Under the pieces are notes generated by a model that was not told the origin of the DNA, ran no database searches, and was given only the letters and a program-made list of their open reading frames with translations. 64,000 bases of DNA from Vibrio sp. ES.051 (lineage in GTDB: Bacteria > Pseudomonadota > Gammaproteobacteria > Enterobacterales > Vibrionaceae): assembly GCF_002563795.1 (NCBI RefSeq), contig NZ_PDJL01000005.1, positions 124,001-188,000 on the forward strand, written 5' to 3'. The position numbers and the translations under genes are program-made. Position 1 is the first letter of the stretch. Each line of letters starts with the position of its first letter. This document shows positions 18,099 to 29,612 of this stretch, in pieces.

Positions 18099-19658
18099 AT
18101 GAATACTGCAACGAAAAACTTCTCTGGAGAGACGCCAAAGAAGCGTAATAGTAAGATGCTACCAGATGGTCCTGATTGGACTTTCGAGCTACTTGAGCGC
18201 TACCACAAAGAAATTAAGCGTGTCGCGAAACATTACCGTCTCGACACTTACCCTAACCAAATTGAAGTCATCACTTCAGAGCAGATGATGGATGCATACT
18301 CAAGTATCGGTATGCCCATCAATTACAATCACTGGTCATTTGGGAAAAAGTTCATTCAGACGGAACAAAACTATAAACACGGCCAAATGGGCTTGGCGTA
18401 CGAAATCGTCATTAACTCCAACCCATGTATTGCTTACTTAATGGAAGAGAATACCGTAACGATGCAAGCGCTCGTGATTGCACACGCTTCTTACGGGCAT
18501 AACTCTTTCTTCAAAGGCAATTATTTATTCCAAACATGGACGGATGCGGGTTCAATAATCGATTACTTATTATTCGCTAAAAAGTACCTTGCAGAGTGCG
18601 AAGAACGATATGGCGCTCAAGAAGTAGAGCGACTACTCGATTCCTGCCACGCATTAATGAACTTCGGTGTGGACCGTTATAAACGACCAGAGAAAATTTC
18701 CATTACTGAAGAAAAAGCCCGACAAGAAGAGAGAGAGGCTTATCTACAGTCTCAAGTTAATGATTTGTGGCGAACAGTCCCTAGAGCGAAGACCAAAGAA
18801 GAAGATATAAAAGAACGTTTTCCAAGTGAACCTCAGGAAAATTTACTCTACTTTTTTGAGAAACATGCACCACTTCTCGAATCGTGGCAGCGAGAAGTGG
18901 TACGTATTGTGCGGAAAATCAGTCAATACTTTTACCCTCAAAAACAAACTCAGGTAATGAATGAAGGGTGGGCCACATTCTGGCACTACACCATCCTAAA
19001 CCACCTTTACGATGAAGGCTTTGTATCCGAAAAATTCATCCTTGAGTTCTTACATAGCCACACTAGTGTGGTCGCCCAACCTCCATATAATAGTCCTTAC
19101 TTTAGTGGGATTAACCCTTATGCGCTCGGGTTTGCGATGTTCCGAGATATAAAACGAATTTGCGAAGAACCAACCGATGAAGATAAGGAATGGTTCCCTG
19201 ATTTAGCAGGAACAGATTGGCTGGACGCCGTGCACTTCGCAATGCACAACTTTAAAGATGAGAGTTTTATTAGCCAGTATCTGTCCCCCAAACTCATGCG
19301 TGACTTCAAGTTGTTTGCTATCAATGACGACGACCATAAAAACTTTATCGAAGTGGCGGCTATCCACGATGAAATGGGCTATCAACGCATTCGCGAAACT
19401 CTGGCAGCTCAATACAATTTAGCGAACCTTGAGCCGAATATTCAGGTGTTTAATGTCGATGTCCGCGGTGACCGCTCACTCACTCTACAATACGTGCCGC
19501 ACAATCGCATTCCGTTAGATGAAAGTCACGAGGAGGTATTGAAGCACGTGTACCGATTGTGGGGTTTCGACGTGGTTTTGCAGGAAGTTAAAGACACTGG
19601 TCATCGAGAAACGCTGGCAACTTGCCCTAAACGTAACCAATATGACACGAACATCTAG
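18099..19658 (+). CDS. ycgB: SpoVR family protein (YcgB)
   Basis: 519-residue cytosolic protein of the SpoVR family (E. coli YcgB, 510). Recognisable stretches are LPDGPDWTFELLERYH, MPINYNHWSFGKKF, a central NEGWATFWHYTILNHLYDEG, and PYNSPYFSGINPYALGFAMFRDIKR. Bacillus SpoVR acts in spore cortex formation, but in non-sporulating bacteria the protein always appears with PrkA and DUF444. It starts 11 bases after yeaH with a strong AAGGAGG site, showing tight coupling. The operon ends at the shared terminator at 19741. Function remains unresolved. Confidence 0.9.
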   Translation: MNTATKNFSGETPKKRNSKMLPDGPDWTFELLERYHKEIKRVAKHYRLDTYPNQIEVITSEQMMDAYSSIGMPINYNHWSFGKKFIQTEQNYKHGQMGLAYEIVINSNPCIAYLMEENTVTMQALVIAHASYGHNSFFKGNYLFQTWTDAGSIIDYLLFAKKYLAECEERYGAQEVERLLDSCHALMNFGVDRYKRPEKISITEEKARQEEREAYLQSQVNDLWRTVPRAKTKEEDIKERFPSEPQENLLYFFEKHAPLLESWQREVVRIVRKISQYFYPQKQTQVMNEGWATFWHYTILNHLYDEGFVSEKFILEFLHSHTSVVAQPPYNSPYFSGINPYALGFAMFRDIKRICEEPTDEDKEWFPDLAGTDWLDAVHFAMHNFKDESFISQYLSPKLMRDFKLFAINDDDHKNFIEVAAIHDEMGYQRIRETLAAQYNLANLEPNIQVFNVDVRGDRSLTLQYVPHNRIPLDESHEEVLKHVYRLWGFDVVLQEVKDTGHRETLATCPKRNQYDTNI

Positions 19659-19740
19659 AACTTGTGGACTTGTTAAGGTTAAATTTCATTCTAGATAAAC
19701 TCGTTTAGACAAGTCGGATTAAACCTCCCCCTTACAAGCA

Positions 19741-19768
19741 AAAGACTCCTCATGTAGGAGTCTTTTAT
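19741..19768. terminator. Bidirectional terminator between ycgB and kdsB
   Basis: AAAGACTCCT / AGGAGTCTTT stem with a five-base CATGT loop and T-run. It lies between convergent genes, 20 bases from the kdsB stop. Confidence 0.85.
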
Positions 19769-19788
19769 TATCTTTGGCAAAACATAAA

Positions 19789-20544
19789 TTACGTTATTTT
19801 CGTCACTATCGCCCTGACCGCTTCGAGATCTTCTGGGGTATCAACACCGGCTGCCGGCGACTCTTTCGCAACCGCCACATGAATCTTCTCGCCATACCAA
19901 AGTACTCTTAGCTGCTCAAGGCACTCAATTTGCTCTAACGCACTTGGAGCCCAGTTCACATAAGTATTAATGAACCCCGCACGATAAGCATAAATTCCGA
20001 TATGACGCATTAACGGGTTTGCTATCGTTTTGTCTTGTTTGGCGAAGTTATCGCGATCCCAAGGGATCGTCGCTCGACTAAAGTACATCGCATAACCTTG
20101 CTCATCAGCCACAACTTTAACCGCGTTTGGATTGAACACTTCATCCTCTGAATCGATTTCCACCGCTAATGTGGCCACCGGAGCCTTACTATTCGCTAAG
20201 TTATCTGCAACCTGACGAATGATAGATGGCGGGATCAAGGGCTCATCGCCTTGTACATTCACAATAATATGATCCGCAGGAATCGCCATCTTTTCAACCA
20301 CTTCAGCCAAGCGTTCTGTGCCCGACTCATGATTCGGTGACGTCATACACACTTTGCCACCAAACGACACGACGGCATCAGAGACACGCACATTATCGGT
20401 CGCGACGATGACGTTGTCCGCCCCCGCTTGTAGTGCTTGTTCATAAACCCATTGAACCATTGGTTTACCACCGATATCTGCAAGCGGTTTACCCGGTAAA
20501 CGACTCGATGAATAACGTGCAGGAATGACAACCGTAAAAGACAT
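19789..20544 (-). CDS. kdsB: 3-deoxy-manno-octulosonate cytidylyltransferase (CMP-Kdo synthetase)
   Basis: 251-residue enzyme that activates Kdo with CTP to make CMP-Kdo for the lipopolysaccharide inner core. It opens with the nucleotide-binding motif [23 protein letters not shown], with the catalytic [10 protein letters not shown] further on. Length is close to E. coli KdsB (248). Its ATG overlaps the stop of the ycaR gene (TGATG), indicating translational coupling. It is the last gene of the comEC-msbA-lpxK-ycaR-kdsB string, grouping lipid A kinase, lipid A flippase and Kdo supply in one unit. Confidence 0.95.
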   Translation of the reverse strand: MSFTVVIPARYSSSRLPGKPLADIGGKPMVQWVYEQALQAGADNVIVATDNVRVSDAVVSFGGKVCMTSPNHESGTERLAEVVEKMAIPADHIIVNVQGDEPLIPPSIIRQVADNLANSKAPVATLAVEIDSEDEVFNPNAVKVVADEQGYAMYFSRATIPWDRDNFAKQDKTIANPLMRHIGIYAYRAGFINTYVNWAPSALEQIECLEQLRVLWYGEKIHVAVAKESPAAGVDTPEDLEAVRAIVTKIT

Positions 20545-20723
20545 CAGCGTCCCTCATCCATATTCATAGTGCGAGCTTCTGGCTCAAGCAGAACAGGAAT
20601 GCCCTCTTTGATCGGGTAAGCAAGACGATCTAATTTGCAGATCAACTCTTGATTACCTTTGTCGTACGTCAGCTTACCTTTGCACACAGGGCAAGCTACA
20701 ATCTCAAGCAGACGATGATCCAT
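20544..20723 (-). CDS. ycaR: Trm112-family small protein YcaR
   Basis: 59-residue protein, too short for many gene finders. The translation begins [16 protein letters not shown], has a second Cys in [13 protein letters not shown], and ends PVLLEPEAR. It is the UPF0434/Trm112-like family found between lpxK and kdsB in many gammaproteobacteria. The CPxC motif suggests a partial zinc knuckle, but only one further Cys is present, so a complete four-Cys site is not visible. It overlaps the end of lpxK by 20 bases and the kdsB start by one base, so all three are translationally coupled. Role unknown. Confidence 0.88.
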   Translation of the reverse strand: MDHRLLEIVACPVCKGKLTYDKGNQELICKLDRLAYPIKEGIPVLLEPEARTMNMDEGR

Positions 20724-21711
20724 AAGTCGCTTTAACCTCTTTTATTCTGTTTAAAATTCGATCTGCATCGTTTGGTTCAAACTGGGCAGATACAGGCAGA
20801 TACCACCAATTTTCTTGCGCGTACGCACTGCATTTAACGGCATCTTTTTCAGTCATGATGACATTCGCTCCTTGTAGAGCCAATGCTTCTAATTCTTGTT
20901 GGTTAAAATCCTGATGGTCTGCAAACCCCTTAGTGATTTTAACATCTGCATCCAGTGTACTTAATGTATTAAAAAACCTCGGAGGATGACCAATGCCAGC
21001 AAACGCAACGAGATCATTTAACGCAGATACTTCCACTTGTTGATGAGTTTTAAGATTAATGGCTTTTGAAGGCGAAAGTGTCATGGCGATCTCGCCTTGG
21101 TGAGCCAGCCCACCGTTGATGATGATAAAATCGACTTCATTCAACCTCTCGACACCTTCTCGCAAAGGGCCAAGTGGGATCAAGCTTTCATTACCAAACC
21201 GTCGGTTACCATCCACAATCACTAACTCAATATCACGAGCCAACGCATAATGCTGCAAGCCATCATCCGTTATGATGATATCGACACCAGACTCAAGCAA
21301 TGCTTTCACCGCCTTTGAACGCACAGGGTCAACCGCAACAGGCGCACCAGTACGACAATGAATCAGCTTTGGCTCATCACCACAATGTTTCGCAGGTGTG
21401 TCTTCTTCTAGTATCAATGGGTAGTGCGGCGCCTTTGCCCCATAACCACGAGATACGACTCCGGGCTTAAAGCCCATACTTTGCAATTGCTCAACCAGCC
21501 ATATCACAACCGGTGTTTTACCATTACCACCCGCGGTAATATTACCAACGACAACAACGGGTACCGGGGCTTTATAAGGGCGCTTTTTGCCTGTGTGATA
21601 CTGTTTTCGCTTAGACTTACTTATCGCACCAAACAATACACTCAATGGCCACAAGAGCGGCCATAAGAGATATTTGAGTGGGTGATTGCCAAACCAGACT
21701 TTTTCAATCAC
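20704..21711 (-). CDS. lpxK: Tetraacyldisaccharide 4'-kinase
   Basis: 335-residue inner-membrane-associated kinase that phosphorylates the 4' position of the lipid A precursor disaccharide-1-phosphate. It has an N-terminal hydrophobic anchor ([20 protein letters not shown]), a P-loop [17 protein letters not shown] (near residues 57-73) and [15 protein letters not shown], the catalytic-base region. It starts five bases after msbA ends and overlaps the ycaR start. Matches the E. coli gene order msbA-lpxK. Confidence 0.94.
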   Translation of the reverse strand: MIEKVWFGNHPLKYLLWPLLWPLSVLFGAISKSKRKQYHTGKKRPYKAPVPVVVVGNITAGGNGKTPVVIWLVEQLQSMGFKPGVVSRGYGAKAPHYPLILEEDTPAKHCGDEPKLIHCRTGAPVAVDPVRSKAVKALLESGVDIIITDDGLQHYALARDIELVIVDGNRRFGNESLIPLGPLREGVERLNEVDFIIINGGLAHQGEIAMTLSPSKAINLKTHQQVEVSALNDLVAFAGIGHPPRFFNTLSTLDADVKITKGFADHQDFNQQELEALALQGANVIMTEKDAVKCSAYAQENWWYLPVSAQFEPNDADRILNRIKEVKATYGSSSA

Positions 21712-21716
21712 CGTAT

Positions 21717-23465
21717 CTATTCACCAAATTGAATGCGATACAACTGTGCGTAAGCACCATTTTTTGCAATAAGATCAGCGTGATTACCGCGCTCAACGAT
21801 AGCACCATCATCCACCACAAGAATTTCATCCGCTTTTTCAATCGTCGACAAGCGGTGCGCGATGACTAACACCGTTTTGTCTTTTTGCAGCTCCTCTAAC
21901 GCCGCCTGAATCGCGTGCTCAGATTCGGTATCCAAAGCAGAGGTCGCTTCATCAAGGATCAGTACAGGCGCATCACGTAACAGCGCGCGAGCAATCGCAA
22001 CACGCTGGCGCTGACCTCCGGATAAGCTCGCACCGTTGTCACCAACCATGCTATCCAAGCCATTGTCCATTTTATTGATGAACTCCATCGCTTGCGCTAA
22101 GGTCGCCGCCTTTTCTATATCACTTCGCTGGTACCTATCCTCGGTTGCGTACGCAATATTGTTAGCAATAGTGTCATTGAACAAATGTACGTTTTGCGAA
22201 ACCAACGCAAATTGCTCACGTAAATTCTTCAGTTCGTATTCGCGAATATCGCGACCGTCTAACATGATAGAACCGCTGTCAACGTCATAAAAACGATTGA
22301 ACAAGTTCGCAATGGTACTCTTACCCGAACCAGAGCGCCCAACCAACGCCACCGTCTTCCCTCGGGGAATATCAAAGCTGACGTTTTGCAATGCAGGTTT
22401 TTCTGCCCCCACATAAGTGAAAGTGACATTTTTGACTGAAACATCACCTTGCGCACGTTCAATGGTATATTTGCCTTCGTTTTTCTCTGGTTCAAGATCA
22501 ATCAACGCAAATAACGTTTGGCTCGCAGCCATACCACGCTGGAACTGAGAAGTAACATTAGTTAGTGCCTTAAGCGGACGCATCAGACCAAACATCGCAG
22601 AGAACACCACAGTAAAGGTACCTGGTGTCAATTGTTCCTTGATAGAATCAATGCTCGCTAGGTAAAGAACCGCAACAATGGCAAATGACGCAATCATCTG
22701 AATAATCGGGTTAGCGGCAGCTTGCGCGGTCACCAACTTCATGCTTTGTTGACGCATTTGGTTACTGACTTTTTCGAAGCGTTTACGTTCGATGTCTTGA
22801 CCGCCGTAGCTCAATACGACTTTATGTCCCTTCAGCATCTGCTCTGCTGACGCCGTCACATTGCCCATCATCGTCTGCATATTTTTGGATATTTTTCTAA
22901 AGCGTTTAGAGACAACGCCAATACTCCACGCCACGACTGGTGCAACCGCAAATAGCACTAAAGATAGCTGCCAGCTGTTGTAAAACATCAGAACTAGCAA
23001 ACCAATAATACTGGCACCTTCTCGTACAATGCTGACTAACGCTTGGCTCGTCGCAGCTGAGACTTGCTCTGAATCGTAAGTAATACGAGATAAAAGGTTA
23101 CCCGTTTTTTCTTTATCAAAGTAAGACACTGGCATGTGCATGAAGTGATTAAACACCATGCGACGCACCTGCATTACGACGTTACCAGACACCCAGCTCA
23201 AGCAATAAGTGGAGACAAACCCACTCGTACCACGAACGAACATCATGACAAAGATAATCAATGGAAGTATGCGTAAAAAATCAGACTCGGCATTCCCAAA
23301 GCCTTCATCTAGCAAAGGTTTTAGCAACGAAATCATATAGGTATCTGATATAGCATTAATAACTAATGCTATGACTGCAACGATAAGACCGGTCTTATAT
23401 AGGCGAATAAATTGCCATAGACGTTTAAACGTCTGCCAAGTCGTTTCATCAGTATTTATCGACAT
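21717..23465 (-). CDS. msbA: Lipid A / phospholipid flippase MsbA
   Basis: 582-residue half-size ABC exporter, identical in length to E. coli MsbA. An N-terminal six-helix membrane domain (about residues 20-310) is followed by the ATPase domain with Walker [10 protein letters not shown], signature LSGGQRQR, Walker [13 protein letters not shown] and switch IAHRL. It flips core lipid A across the inner membrane for LPS export. It lies 31 bases after comEC and five before lpxK, so it is in the same transcription unit as the enzymes that make its cargo. Confidence 0.95.
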   Translation of the reverse strand: MSINTDETTWQTFKRLWQFIRLYKTGLIVAVIALVINAISDTYMISLLKPLLDEGFGNAESDFLRILPLIIFVMMFVRGTSGFVSTYCLSWVSGNVVMQVRRMVFNHFMHMPVSYFDKEKTGNLLSRITYDSEQVSAATSQALVSIVREGASIIGLLVLMFYNSWQLSLVLFAVAPVVAWSIGVVSKRFRKISKNMQTMMGNVTASAEQMLKGHKVVLSYGGQDIERKRFEKVSNQMRQQSMKLVTAQAAANPIIQMIASFAIVAVLYLASIDSIKEQLTPGTFTVVFSAMFGLMRPLKALTNVTSQFQRGMAASQTLFALIDLEPEKNEGKYTIERAQGDVSVKNVTFTYVGAEKPALQNVSFDIPRGKTVALVGRSGSGKSTIANLFNRFYDVDSGSIMLDGRDIREYELKNLREQFALVSQNVHLFNDTIANNIAYATEDRYQRSDIEKAATLAQAMEFINKMDNGLDSMVGDNGASLSGGQRQRVAIARALLRDAPVLILDEATSALDTESEHAIQAALEELQKDKTVLVIAHRLSTIEKADEILVVDDGAIVERGNHADLIAKNGAYAQLYRIQFGE

Positions 23466-23496
23466 AGAAGTGCTTTGTTTTCTTAGATTAAGGCTC

Positions 23497-25764
23497 TCAT
23501 TCTACCCCCTTCCGCAGCATCTGCCTATACCAAGGCTCAAATGTATCACCACGTTTGGTTTCAAAACGCCAATTATTATGATTAACCAAGAAGCTCACCT
23601 GACCGTGTTGCCCCGTATCAAGCCAGGTGACACCACGCCTACGATAAGAGGAGACTACCGTTTCGGCAGGCATCCCCCATTGATTATTTTTCGCTAACGA
23701 AGCCACCGCCACGCTAGGCGAGACCGATTCCAGAAACCGAGGGTTTGATGAGCTTTTACTGCCATGGTGCGGAACGATCATCACATCACTAGCCAACTTT
23801 TCTGGTTCCCTAAGTAAAATCCATTCACTGATGGCCTCAATATCACCAGTAAGAAGCACACTAAATTGTGATGCAGGGTCACTAACACGCAACACACACG
23901 AGTGCGGATTATAAGCGCGCTTAACAAGTTCGGGAGGCCAAAGTACTTCGATAGTTAGTTCCTGCCAGTGCCAATAGCTACCTCTGATACAGGGTTGATA
24001 GCTAGCATAGCTAGCAAGGTTTTGGCTACTGATCTTATGAAGAGGAGAAAAGTATTGCTCAATCGAGGCACGCCCACCAGCATGATCATTATCGAAATGA
24101 CTCAGGATCATTGTGTCGATGGTTTGGTAGCCTCGCCGATGCAGTAAAGGCGTTATCACTTGTTCTGCAATACTGCCGTTTTGCCAAGCTTTGCCGGTGT
24201 CGTAGAGCATAACTTTACCTGATTTCTCAATGAGGACCGCCAAACCATGACCAACATCTAGAACATCAATACGCCAGTTCTGTTCGCGATATTGCGACGA
24301 TATTTTGATGCTTATGACAACGCCCAACAGTACACACCACGCATACACTGGCATGAAACGCTTAAGCATCAAACACGCACTCACCGCAATGATAAACCAT
24401 GTCATTTCAATACTAATAGGTTGCCAAGAGCCTACCGCATAGTGTGTTGAGGCACTTAACGGCCACAGTGACCAGTCAACCAACTGCCATAGCACTTTCG
24501 CACCCGCTTCAATAAAAAGTGAAGAGAACAGCGCCAAAAACATGAAAGGGACGACGATAAAACCAAACCACGGAATAAAAACCAAATTATAAACGATGGA
24601 AACAAGACTGAAGCCTGAAAAAAAATAACCACTAACCGGGACAATAAACAAACTTAGAACTAGCTGACTGAATAGCAAAACCTTTAGTTTTGCAAACCAA
24701 CTTCCTTTTTGATGCCGAACCAAATTGATCGCAACTAACACTGCGCAAACCGACAAATATGACAACCAAAAACTCATGCTGTATGAAGCAAAAGGTTGAA
24801 CGAACAATTGCAAAGCCACCGCCAGCAACAGGACTCGCCAAGGAGTCCAATGTACTAGCGTGTATTTGAGCGCCACATAAATAATACAGACTGAAACAGC
24901 GCGAGTGGTCGGCAATGAGAAATCGGCTAGCCACGCATAAGAAATGGCGAACAGTAGCCCACTTAAACTAGGTAATAATTGATATCTGGGTACAACATAG
25001 CGCACTGCGTTGCCAACAACTAAGCCGAAAGTGAACGCCATACCGATATGCAGACCAGAAATAGAAACCAAATGCAACAAACCACTATCTCGAAGTGCTT
25101 GCCAGTCCTCCTTCAATAACAAAGAACGATCGGCAAAAGCTAAAGCATTAATGAGAGAAAAGTGATTGAGAGAAGAAACGTCATCGATGACATCAGCAAT
25201 AATGGTTTGTCGCCAAGAAGTCGTGCTACGAATAACCCAAGTTGCATTTTTATCGCTCACCGCACGCGCGACCACCCCCTTACCCATCGATTGTTTTTCG
25301 GTGTCGAATCCCACTTCATTTCGTAAACCAATGATCGGTTTTAACGACACGGTCGTCGTAAACTCACTGTTAACCTCGAGTGGAAAAGACGTGATAAGAC
25401 GGAGTTTAGGTTTAAGAAAAGGTAACAGAGTTTGACCATTAATCCGCTTTAACACCACGATGCCTTCATATCCATGACTTATTTGCGTAAAAGGGCTGTC
25501 AACTTTACCAATTATGTTAATATTCTCCCCTACTTGAAAAAGGGCTTGTCTCTGATACTCCATGACATTGCCGTGGACGACGACAATCATAAAGCCCACA
25601 ATTACGCCTATGCTAATTAAACCGCGACGTAATTTTATTATTGAGCCTGTGGTTATTATTCCCAGCAGCAACCAGCGCCAATCTGGTATTGTTGGCCACC
25701 ATGCTGACGAGATGACGCTCGCTACAAATAACGCCAAGGTCCAACTTTTTTCTGAGAGAGTCAT
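23497..25764 (-). CDS. comEC: ComEC/Rec2 family DNA internalisation protein
   Basis: 755-residue polytopic membrane protein. Order of parts: N-terminal membrane segments with a DUF4131-like periplasmic domain, the Competence domain ([21 protein letters not shown], around residues 225-245, and six to seven helices), then a C-terminal metallo-beta-lactamase-like domain ([40 protein letters not shown]). It passes single-stranded DNA through the inner membrane in natural transformation, which vibrios perform on chitin. Start ATG at 25764 follows AGGAC. Its start codon is eight bases from the divergent DUF2062 start. Confidence 0.92.
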   Translation of the reverse strand: MTLSEKSWTLALFVASVISSAWWPTIPDWRWLLLGIITTGSIIKLRRGLISIGVIVGFMIVVVHGNVMEYQRQALFQVGENINIIGKVDSPFTQISHGYEGIVVLKRINGQTLLPFLKPKLRLITSFPLEVNSEFTTTVSLKPIIGLRNEVGFDTEKQSMGKGVVARAVSDKNATWVIRSTTSWRQTIIADVIDDVSSLNHFSLINALAFADRSLLLKEDWQALRDSGLLHLVSISGLHIGMAFTFGLVVGNAVRYVVPRYQLLPSLSGLLFAISYAWLADFSLPTTRAVSVCIIYVALKYTLVHWTPWRVLLLAVALQLFVQPFASYSMSFWLSYLSVCAVLVAINLVRHQKGSWFAKLKVLLFSQLVLSLFIVPVSGYFFSGFSLVSIVYNLVFIPWFGFIVVPFMFLALFSSLFIEAGAKVLWQLVDWSLWPLSASTHYAVGSWQPISIEMTWFIIAVSACLMLKRFMPVYAWCVLLGVVISIKISSQYREQNWRIDVLDVGHGLAVLIEKSGKVMLYDTGKAWQNGSIAEQVITPLLHRRGYQTIDTMILSHFDNDHAGGRASIEQYFSPLHKISSQNLASYASYQPCIRGSYWHWQELTIEVLWPPELVKRAYNPHSCVLRVSDPASQFSVLLTGDIEAISEWILLREPEKLASDVMIVPHHGSKSSSNPRFLESVSPSVAVASLAKNNQWGMPAETVVSSYRRRGVTWLDTGQHGQVSFLVNHNNWRFETKRGDTFEPWYRQMLRKGVE

Positions 25765-25772
25765 GCTGTCCT

Positions 25773-26282
25773 ATGCCTAGAAAGCTGATAAAACGCTTCA
25801 TACCAGATCATGAATTGATCAAACGCCAAAAAGCATTGAAGGTTTTCGGCAATGTGTTATACAACCCGAACCTTTGGTGTTTAAACCGTCGTTCGGCGTC
25901 TGGGGCTTTTGCCGTTGGTCTCTTTATGGCGTTTGTTCCGCTTCCTAGCCAAATGATCCTAGCCGCGGGTTTTGCAATCATGCTTGGTGTCAACCTACCT
26001 CTCTCCGTCGCTCTGGTCTGGATTAGCAACCCAATCACAATGCCTGTACTATTTTATTTCGCCTACAAATTAGGCGCTGTTGTGATGCACGTCCCTTCAC
26101 AACCATTTCACTTTGAGTTGTCATGGGAATTTATTATGCAGCAAATGAGTACGCTCGGGCCGCCTTTTTTACTAGGCTGTGCTATCTGCGCCGTGACCTC
26201 AGCCGTCATTGGCTATTTTGGTATTCGTGGCCTTTGGCGTTACTCTGTGGTGCGCAGTTGGCAAAAGCGCAAAATAAGATAA
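25773..26282 (+). CDS. DUF2062 domain-containing membrane protein
   Basis: 169-residue inner-membrane protein with three hydrophobic stretches (FAVGLFMAFVPLPSQMILAAGFAIML, SVALVWISNPITMPVLFYFAY and PPFLLGCAICAVTSAVIGYFGI). The motif GLFMAFVPLPSQM and SNPITMP define DUF2062. Function is unknown; relatives are often near glycosyltransferase or envelope genes, which fits the lipid A locus next door. The ATG lies eight bases from the divergent comEC start, and no clean ribosome site is visible, though GAGAG lies about 12 bases upstream. Followed by a strong bidirectional terminator. Confidence 0.8.
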   Translation: MPRKLIKRFIPDHELIKRQKALKVFGNVLYNPNLWCLNRRSASGAFAVGLFMAFVPLPSQMILAAGFAIMLGVNLPLSVALVWISNPITMPVLFYFAYKLGAVVMHVPSQPFHFELSWEFIMQQMSTLGPPFLLGCAICAVTSAVIGYFGIRGLWRYSVVRSWQKRKIR

Positions 26283-26370
26283 GGCGTCAATGTATAAAAA
26301 TCAGCATGTTGAGTAACGGTTGAGGGGCATCTAACAACTAAAATGAAACGAGATGTTGCTCAAGTAGGAT

Positions 26371-26411
26371 AAAAACAAAAAAAGGGCCGAATTCGGCCCT
26401 TTTTTGTTTTT
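26371..26411. terminator. Bidirectional terminator between the DUF2062 gene and lolE
   Basis: Near-perfect palindrome: GGGCCGAATTCGGCCC core flanked by A and T runs of about seven on each side. Convergent genes on both sides. Confidence 0.92.
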
Positions 26412-26459
26412 GTGAATGGTTGGTCATGTTGCCAAATCATTCACGTTCATAAAGTTCAA

Positions 26460-27704
26460 TTATTTTGAGCTTAATACCGCGGCGGGATTTAGTTTCGCGG
26501 CACGCGAAGCGGGATACCAAGTCGCAAGCAAACTCAGAACGATGGCCGTCATAGACACTAAGGCGACATCTGGCCAGTGCAGCTGTGAAGGTAAGAAATC
26601 AACGAAGTAGATATCACCGGATAAGAATTGATGCCCTATTAACCCCTCTAACTTTTTAATGACTGGGGTAAGGTTTAACGCGACCAATACACCAGTTACG
26701 CTGCCGACTAGACTACCAAATACACCAGATAACACGCCTTGCCAGACAAAGATTTGTTTGATCAGGCTATCTTTTGCGCCCATAGTCCGCAGGATCGCAA
26801 TTTCTGCCGCGCGATCTTTTACTGCCATCATGAGAGTTGAGACAATATTAAAACAGGCAACCCCAATCACCAGTACCATGACCAAATACATAATGGTGCG
26901 CACAAGCTGAATATCTCGATATAAAAAACCAAACTTTTGCTGCCAGCTTTTCAAATACACATACACATCAACAAGGCTTCCTACGTCTCGAACAATAGAA
27001 GGGGCATTGAGTACATCGTCCGTTTTAAGCGATATTCCCGTCACACCATCACCCAAATTCGCGTACTGCTGTGCATCACTTAGTGGTACGAGTGCAAGCG
27101 TGTGATCGATTTGACCATTCAAGGTTAAGAACCCTGACACTTTAACCCTCACACGCTTAGGCGCTTGTACTTTGTTGGCGCTCCCCGTTTGAGGGATCAT
27201 CAACGTGATGTAATCTCCTACGTCAACGCTTAGTTCATTCGCTACCCCTCGACCTAAGATCACTTGCTGTTGGCCCGCATAAAAATTCTGCCATGCGTCT
27301 CGGTCAATATAGTCTGCCATGCTAGAAACAGCCTGTTCAAAAGCAGGATCAACGCCACGGACTTCAATCGCTTTTAGCTTGCTGCCCTTTTCAGCCAATC
27401 CAGTGAAACGCACGTAAGGCGCTGCGGCAACCACGCGTTCATGCCTTAAAGCTTGGTTCATCGTTTTAGTGTAGTGATGAAGTGGACCATTGACGCCTTC
27501 CAATTCACCGTGTGGGATCACAGACAGCACACGCGACTGCAGTTCACGCTCAAACCCATTCATTGCCGAAAGGCCGATAATGATCACGGCAACACCCACC
27601 GCAATCCCAATCGTTGACGAAAGAGAGATGAAAGAGACCATCTTATTGCGCTTTTTCGCGCGACTGAAGCGACCGCCGATCATCAATGCTAAAGGTGAAA
27701 ACAA
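26460..27704 (-). CDS. lolE: Lipoprotein-releasing ABC transporter permease LolE
   Basis: 414-residue permease with one N-terminal membrane helix (about 22-45), a large periplasmic domain and three C-terminal helices (about 270-400), as in LolE and MacB-type permeases. The N-terminus LALMIGGRFSRAKKRNKMVSFISLSSTIGIAVGVAVIIIGLSAMNGFERELQSR matches LolE. Together with LolC and LolD it extracts outer-membrane lipoproteins from the inner membrane and hands them to LolA. It starts two bases after lolD ends. The order lolC-lolD-lolE is the same as in E. coli. Confidence 0.93.
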   Translation of the reverse strand: MFSPLALMIGGRFSRAKKRNKMVSFISLSSTIGIAVGVAVIIIGLSAMNGFERELQSRVLSVIPHGELEGVNGPLHHYTKTMNQALRHERVVAAAPYVRFTGLAEKGSKLKAIEVRGVDPAFEQAVSSMADYIDRDAWQNFYAGQQQVILGRGVANELSVDVGDYITLMIPQTGSANKVQAPKRVRVKVSGFLTLNGQIDHTLALVPLSDAQQYANLGDGVTGISLKTDDVLNAPSIVRDVGSLVDVYVYLKSWQQKFGFLYRDIQLVRTIMYLVMVLVIGVACFNIVSTLMMAVKDRAAEIAILRTMGAKDSLIKQIFVWQGVLSGVFGSLVGSVTGVLVALNLTPVIKKLEGLIGHQFLSGDIYFVDFLPSQLHWPDVALVSMTAIVLSLLATWYPASRAAKLNPAAVLSSK

Positions 27705-27706
27705 AA

Positions 27707-28411
27707 CTAGCCCTCCACCACGGTTTCGGTAATCAAACGATCCACAAGCAAACCATCTTGCATATCCATTTGACGGTCCATCTTTGCCGCCAGTTCTTTA
27801 TCATGCGTCACAACCAAAAACGCGATGTTCGATTCTTGATTCAACTCTCGCATCAGATCATAAATCGATAATGCGGTATTATGGTCAAGGTTACCTGTCG
27901 GTTCATCGGCGAGCACTAAATCTGGTCTGTTGACCAAGGCTCGGGCAATAGCCACACGTTGACGTTCGCCGCCCGAGAGTTCCGATGGTCTATGCTCCAT
28001 ACGGTGATCCAACCCCACCTTCTCAAGCAATACTTTTGCTTCATCCTTTGCTTTCGCAACTTTCACGCCACCAATCAATAATGGCATCGCCACATTTTCA
28101 AGCGCGGTAAAATCAGCCAATAAGTGATGAAATTGATAAACAAAACCCAAGTGCTTATTACGTACCGCGGCTTGTTTATTTGAGCTCAGCGCTGATAGAT
28201 TTTGCCCTAAGAAGTCGACGTCCCCTTGAGTAGCGTCATCCAACGCTCCCAGAATATGCAACAGCGTACTCTTACCCGAACCAGAAGAGCCCACAATCGA
28301 CACCAATTCACCCTTCTCAATATCGAAGCTGACACCTTTCAGTACTTCCGTATCTAGCGAACCTTCTCGGTAGACTTTACGAATATCACGACATTTTAAT
28401 AGCTTATTCAT
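27707..28411 (-). CDS. lolD: Lipoprotein-releasing ABC transporter ATPase LolD
   Basis: 234-residue ATPase: Walker [11 protein letters not shown]-loop [16 protein letters not shown] (with the LolD-typical FHHLL), signature LSGGERQR, Walker [12 protein letters not shown] and the switch VVTHD. I begin at the ATG at 28411 ([10 protein letters not shown]), which overlaps the lolC stop by eight bases (ATGAATAA); longer upstream in-frame starts lie inside lolC and have no family support. Coupling with lolC and lolE ensures balanced complex subunits. Confidence 0.94.
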   Translation of the reverse strand: MNKLLKCRDIRKVYREGSLDTEVLKGVSFDIEKGELVSIVGSSGSGKSTLLHILGALDDATQGDVDFLGQNLSALSSNKQAAVRNKHLGFVYQFHHLLADFTALENVAMPLLIGGVKVAKAKDEAKVLLEKVGLDHRMEHRPSELSGGERQRVAIARALVNRPDLVLADEPTGNLDHNTALSIYDLMRELNQESNIAFLVVTHDKELAAKMDRQMDMQDGLLVDRLITETVVEG

Positions 28412-29612
28412 AGCGAAGTGCCTCAGCAGGTTTAACAGAAGATGCTCGATAAGAAGGATAAATCGTAGCAGCAAGGCTGAGAGCAATCGCCAACACCACT
28501 ACTAAAAGAATTTGCCATGAATCAATCAAGATGGGTAAGTGCCCACCGAAGCTAAACAAAGCAACGCCGGCAGACTCAAGAATCGCATTCAGATTAAGAG
28601 ACAGGGCTACGCCGGCGATGCCACCAACAATCGCACCAATCACGCCACTGCTTGCACCTTGTACCATGAAAATCGTCATAACTTGAGATTGAGTCATACC
28701 CTGCGTTTTCAAAATCGCAACTTCCGACTGTTTTTCCATCACCACCATGATCAATGCCGAAATGATATTAAACGCGGCAACCCCAACGATTAAACCCAAC
28801 ATTAATCCCATCATGTTCTTTTCCATTTTTACCGCTTGGAACAACTCACCACGTTGAGCACGCCAATCGCTCCATTGCCACCCATCAGGCATAGGCTTAT
28901 CGGCAAAATCCGTCACCATGAATGGATCAGAGAAAAATACGCGCCAGCCGGATATGGTCTCTTTCGGTAAACGCATCAGCTTAGACGCGTCTGTCATGTT
29001 AACAACCATCAACTGCCCATCAACATCCGAACCTGTATTGAAAATACCTGCCACAGTAAAGTTACGTTGACTAGGAATTCGGCCAAACGGCGTAAATTGC
29101 GTCGCGTTAGTCACCATCAAACGAATCTTATCGCCCATAGACACTTTTAATGAACGCGCTAAGCTATGCCCTAAAAAAACCTGATATTCCCCGGCTTGAA
29201 GCGATGACAATCGGCCAGCGATTAAATGATGGCTGATCGGATCGCCTTGCTTAGGTTCAATACCGATTAAGTAGCCCGCAGTCAGCTGCGCTGGGCTTTG
29301 AATCACCGCTTCACCGCGTACAATGGGCTCTGGCTTGGCGACACTCGACATATTTTGGATGAAAGCTGGCGCAGATTCCGTGAGTAATGTTTTGCCACCT
29401 TGTTGTGAAACCACAGCATGAGGCAATACACCGAGAATTCGTTCTTTTAACTGCGCTTCAAAACCGTTCATCACAGAAAGCACCGTCACCAGCGCCATCA
29501 CACCGATCGTGATGCCTGCTGTCGACATATAAGAAACAAATCGGCTAAATTTATCTCCAGAGCGCCCCCGAAGATATCTCAAACCAATAAATAATGAGAT
29601 AGGATGATACAT
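28404..29612 (-). CDS. lolC: Lipoprotein-releasing ABC transporter permease LolC
   Basis: 402-residue permease, homologous to LolE ([51 protein letters not shown] at the N-terminus) with the same one-plus-three helix layout. I took the ATG at 29612 because E. coli LolC begins MYQPV at this point; a TTG three codons upstream is possible. The ribosome site is weak. First gene of lolCDE; its promoter should lie in the 29613-29867 divergent spacer shared with the PilZ gene. LolC docks the LolA chaperone in E. coli. Confidence 0.92.
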   Translation of the reverse strand: MYHPISLFIGLRYLRGRSGDKFSRFVSYMSTAGITIGVMALVTVLSVMNGFEAQLKERILGVLPHAVVSQQGGKTLLTESAPAFIQNMSSVAKPEPIVRGEAVIQSPAQLTAGYLIGIEPKQGDPISHHLIAGRLSSLQAGEYQVFLGHSLARSLKVSMGDKIRLMVTNATQFTPFGRIPSQRNFTVAGIFNTGSDVDGQLMVVNMTDASKLMRLPKETISGWRVFFSDPFMVTDFADKPMPDGWQWSDWRAQRGELFQAVKMEKNMMGLMLGLIVGVAAFNIISALIMVVMEKQSEVAILKTQGMTQSQVMTIFMVQGASSGVIGAIVGGIAGVALSLNLNAILESAGVALFSFGGHLPILIDSWQILLVVVLAIALSLAATIYPSYRASSVKPAEALRYE

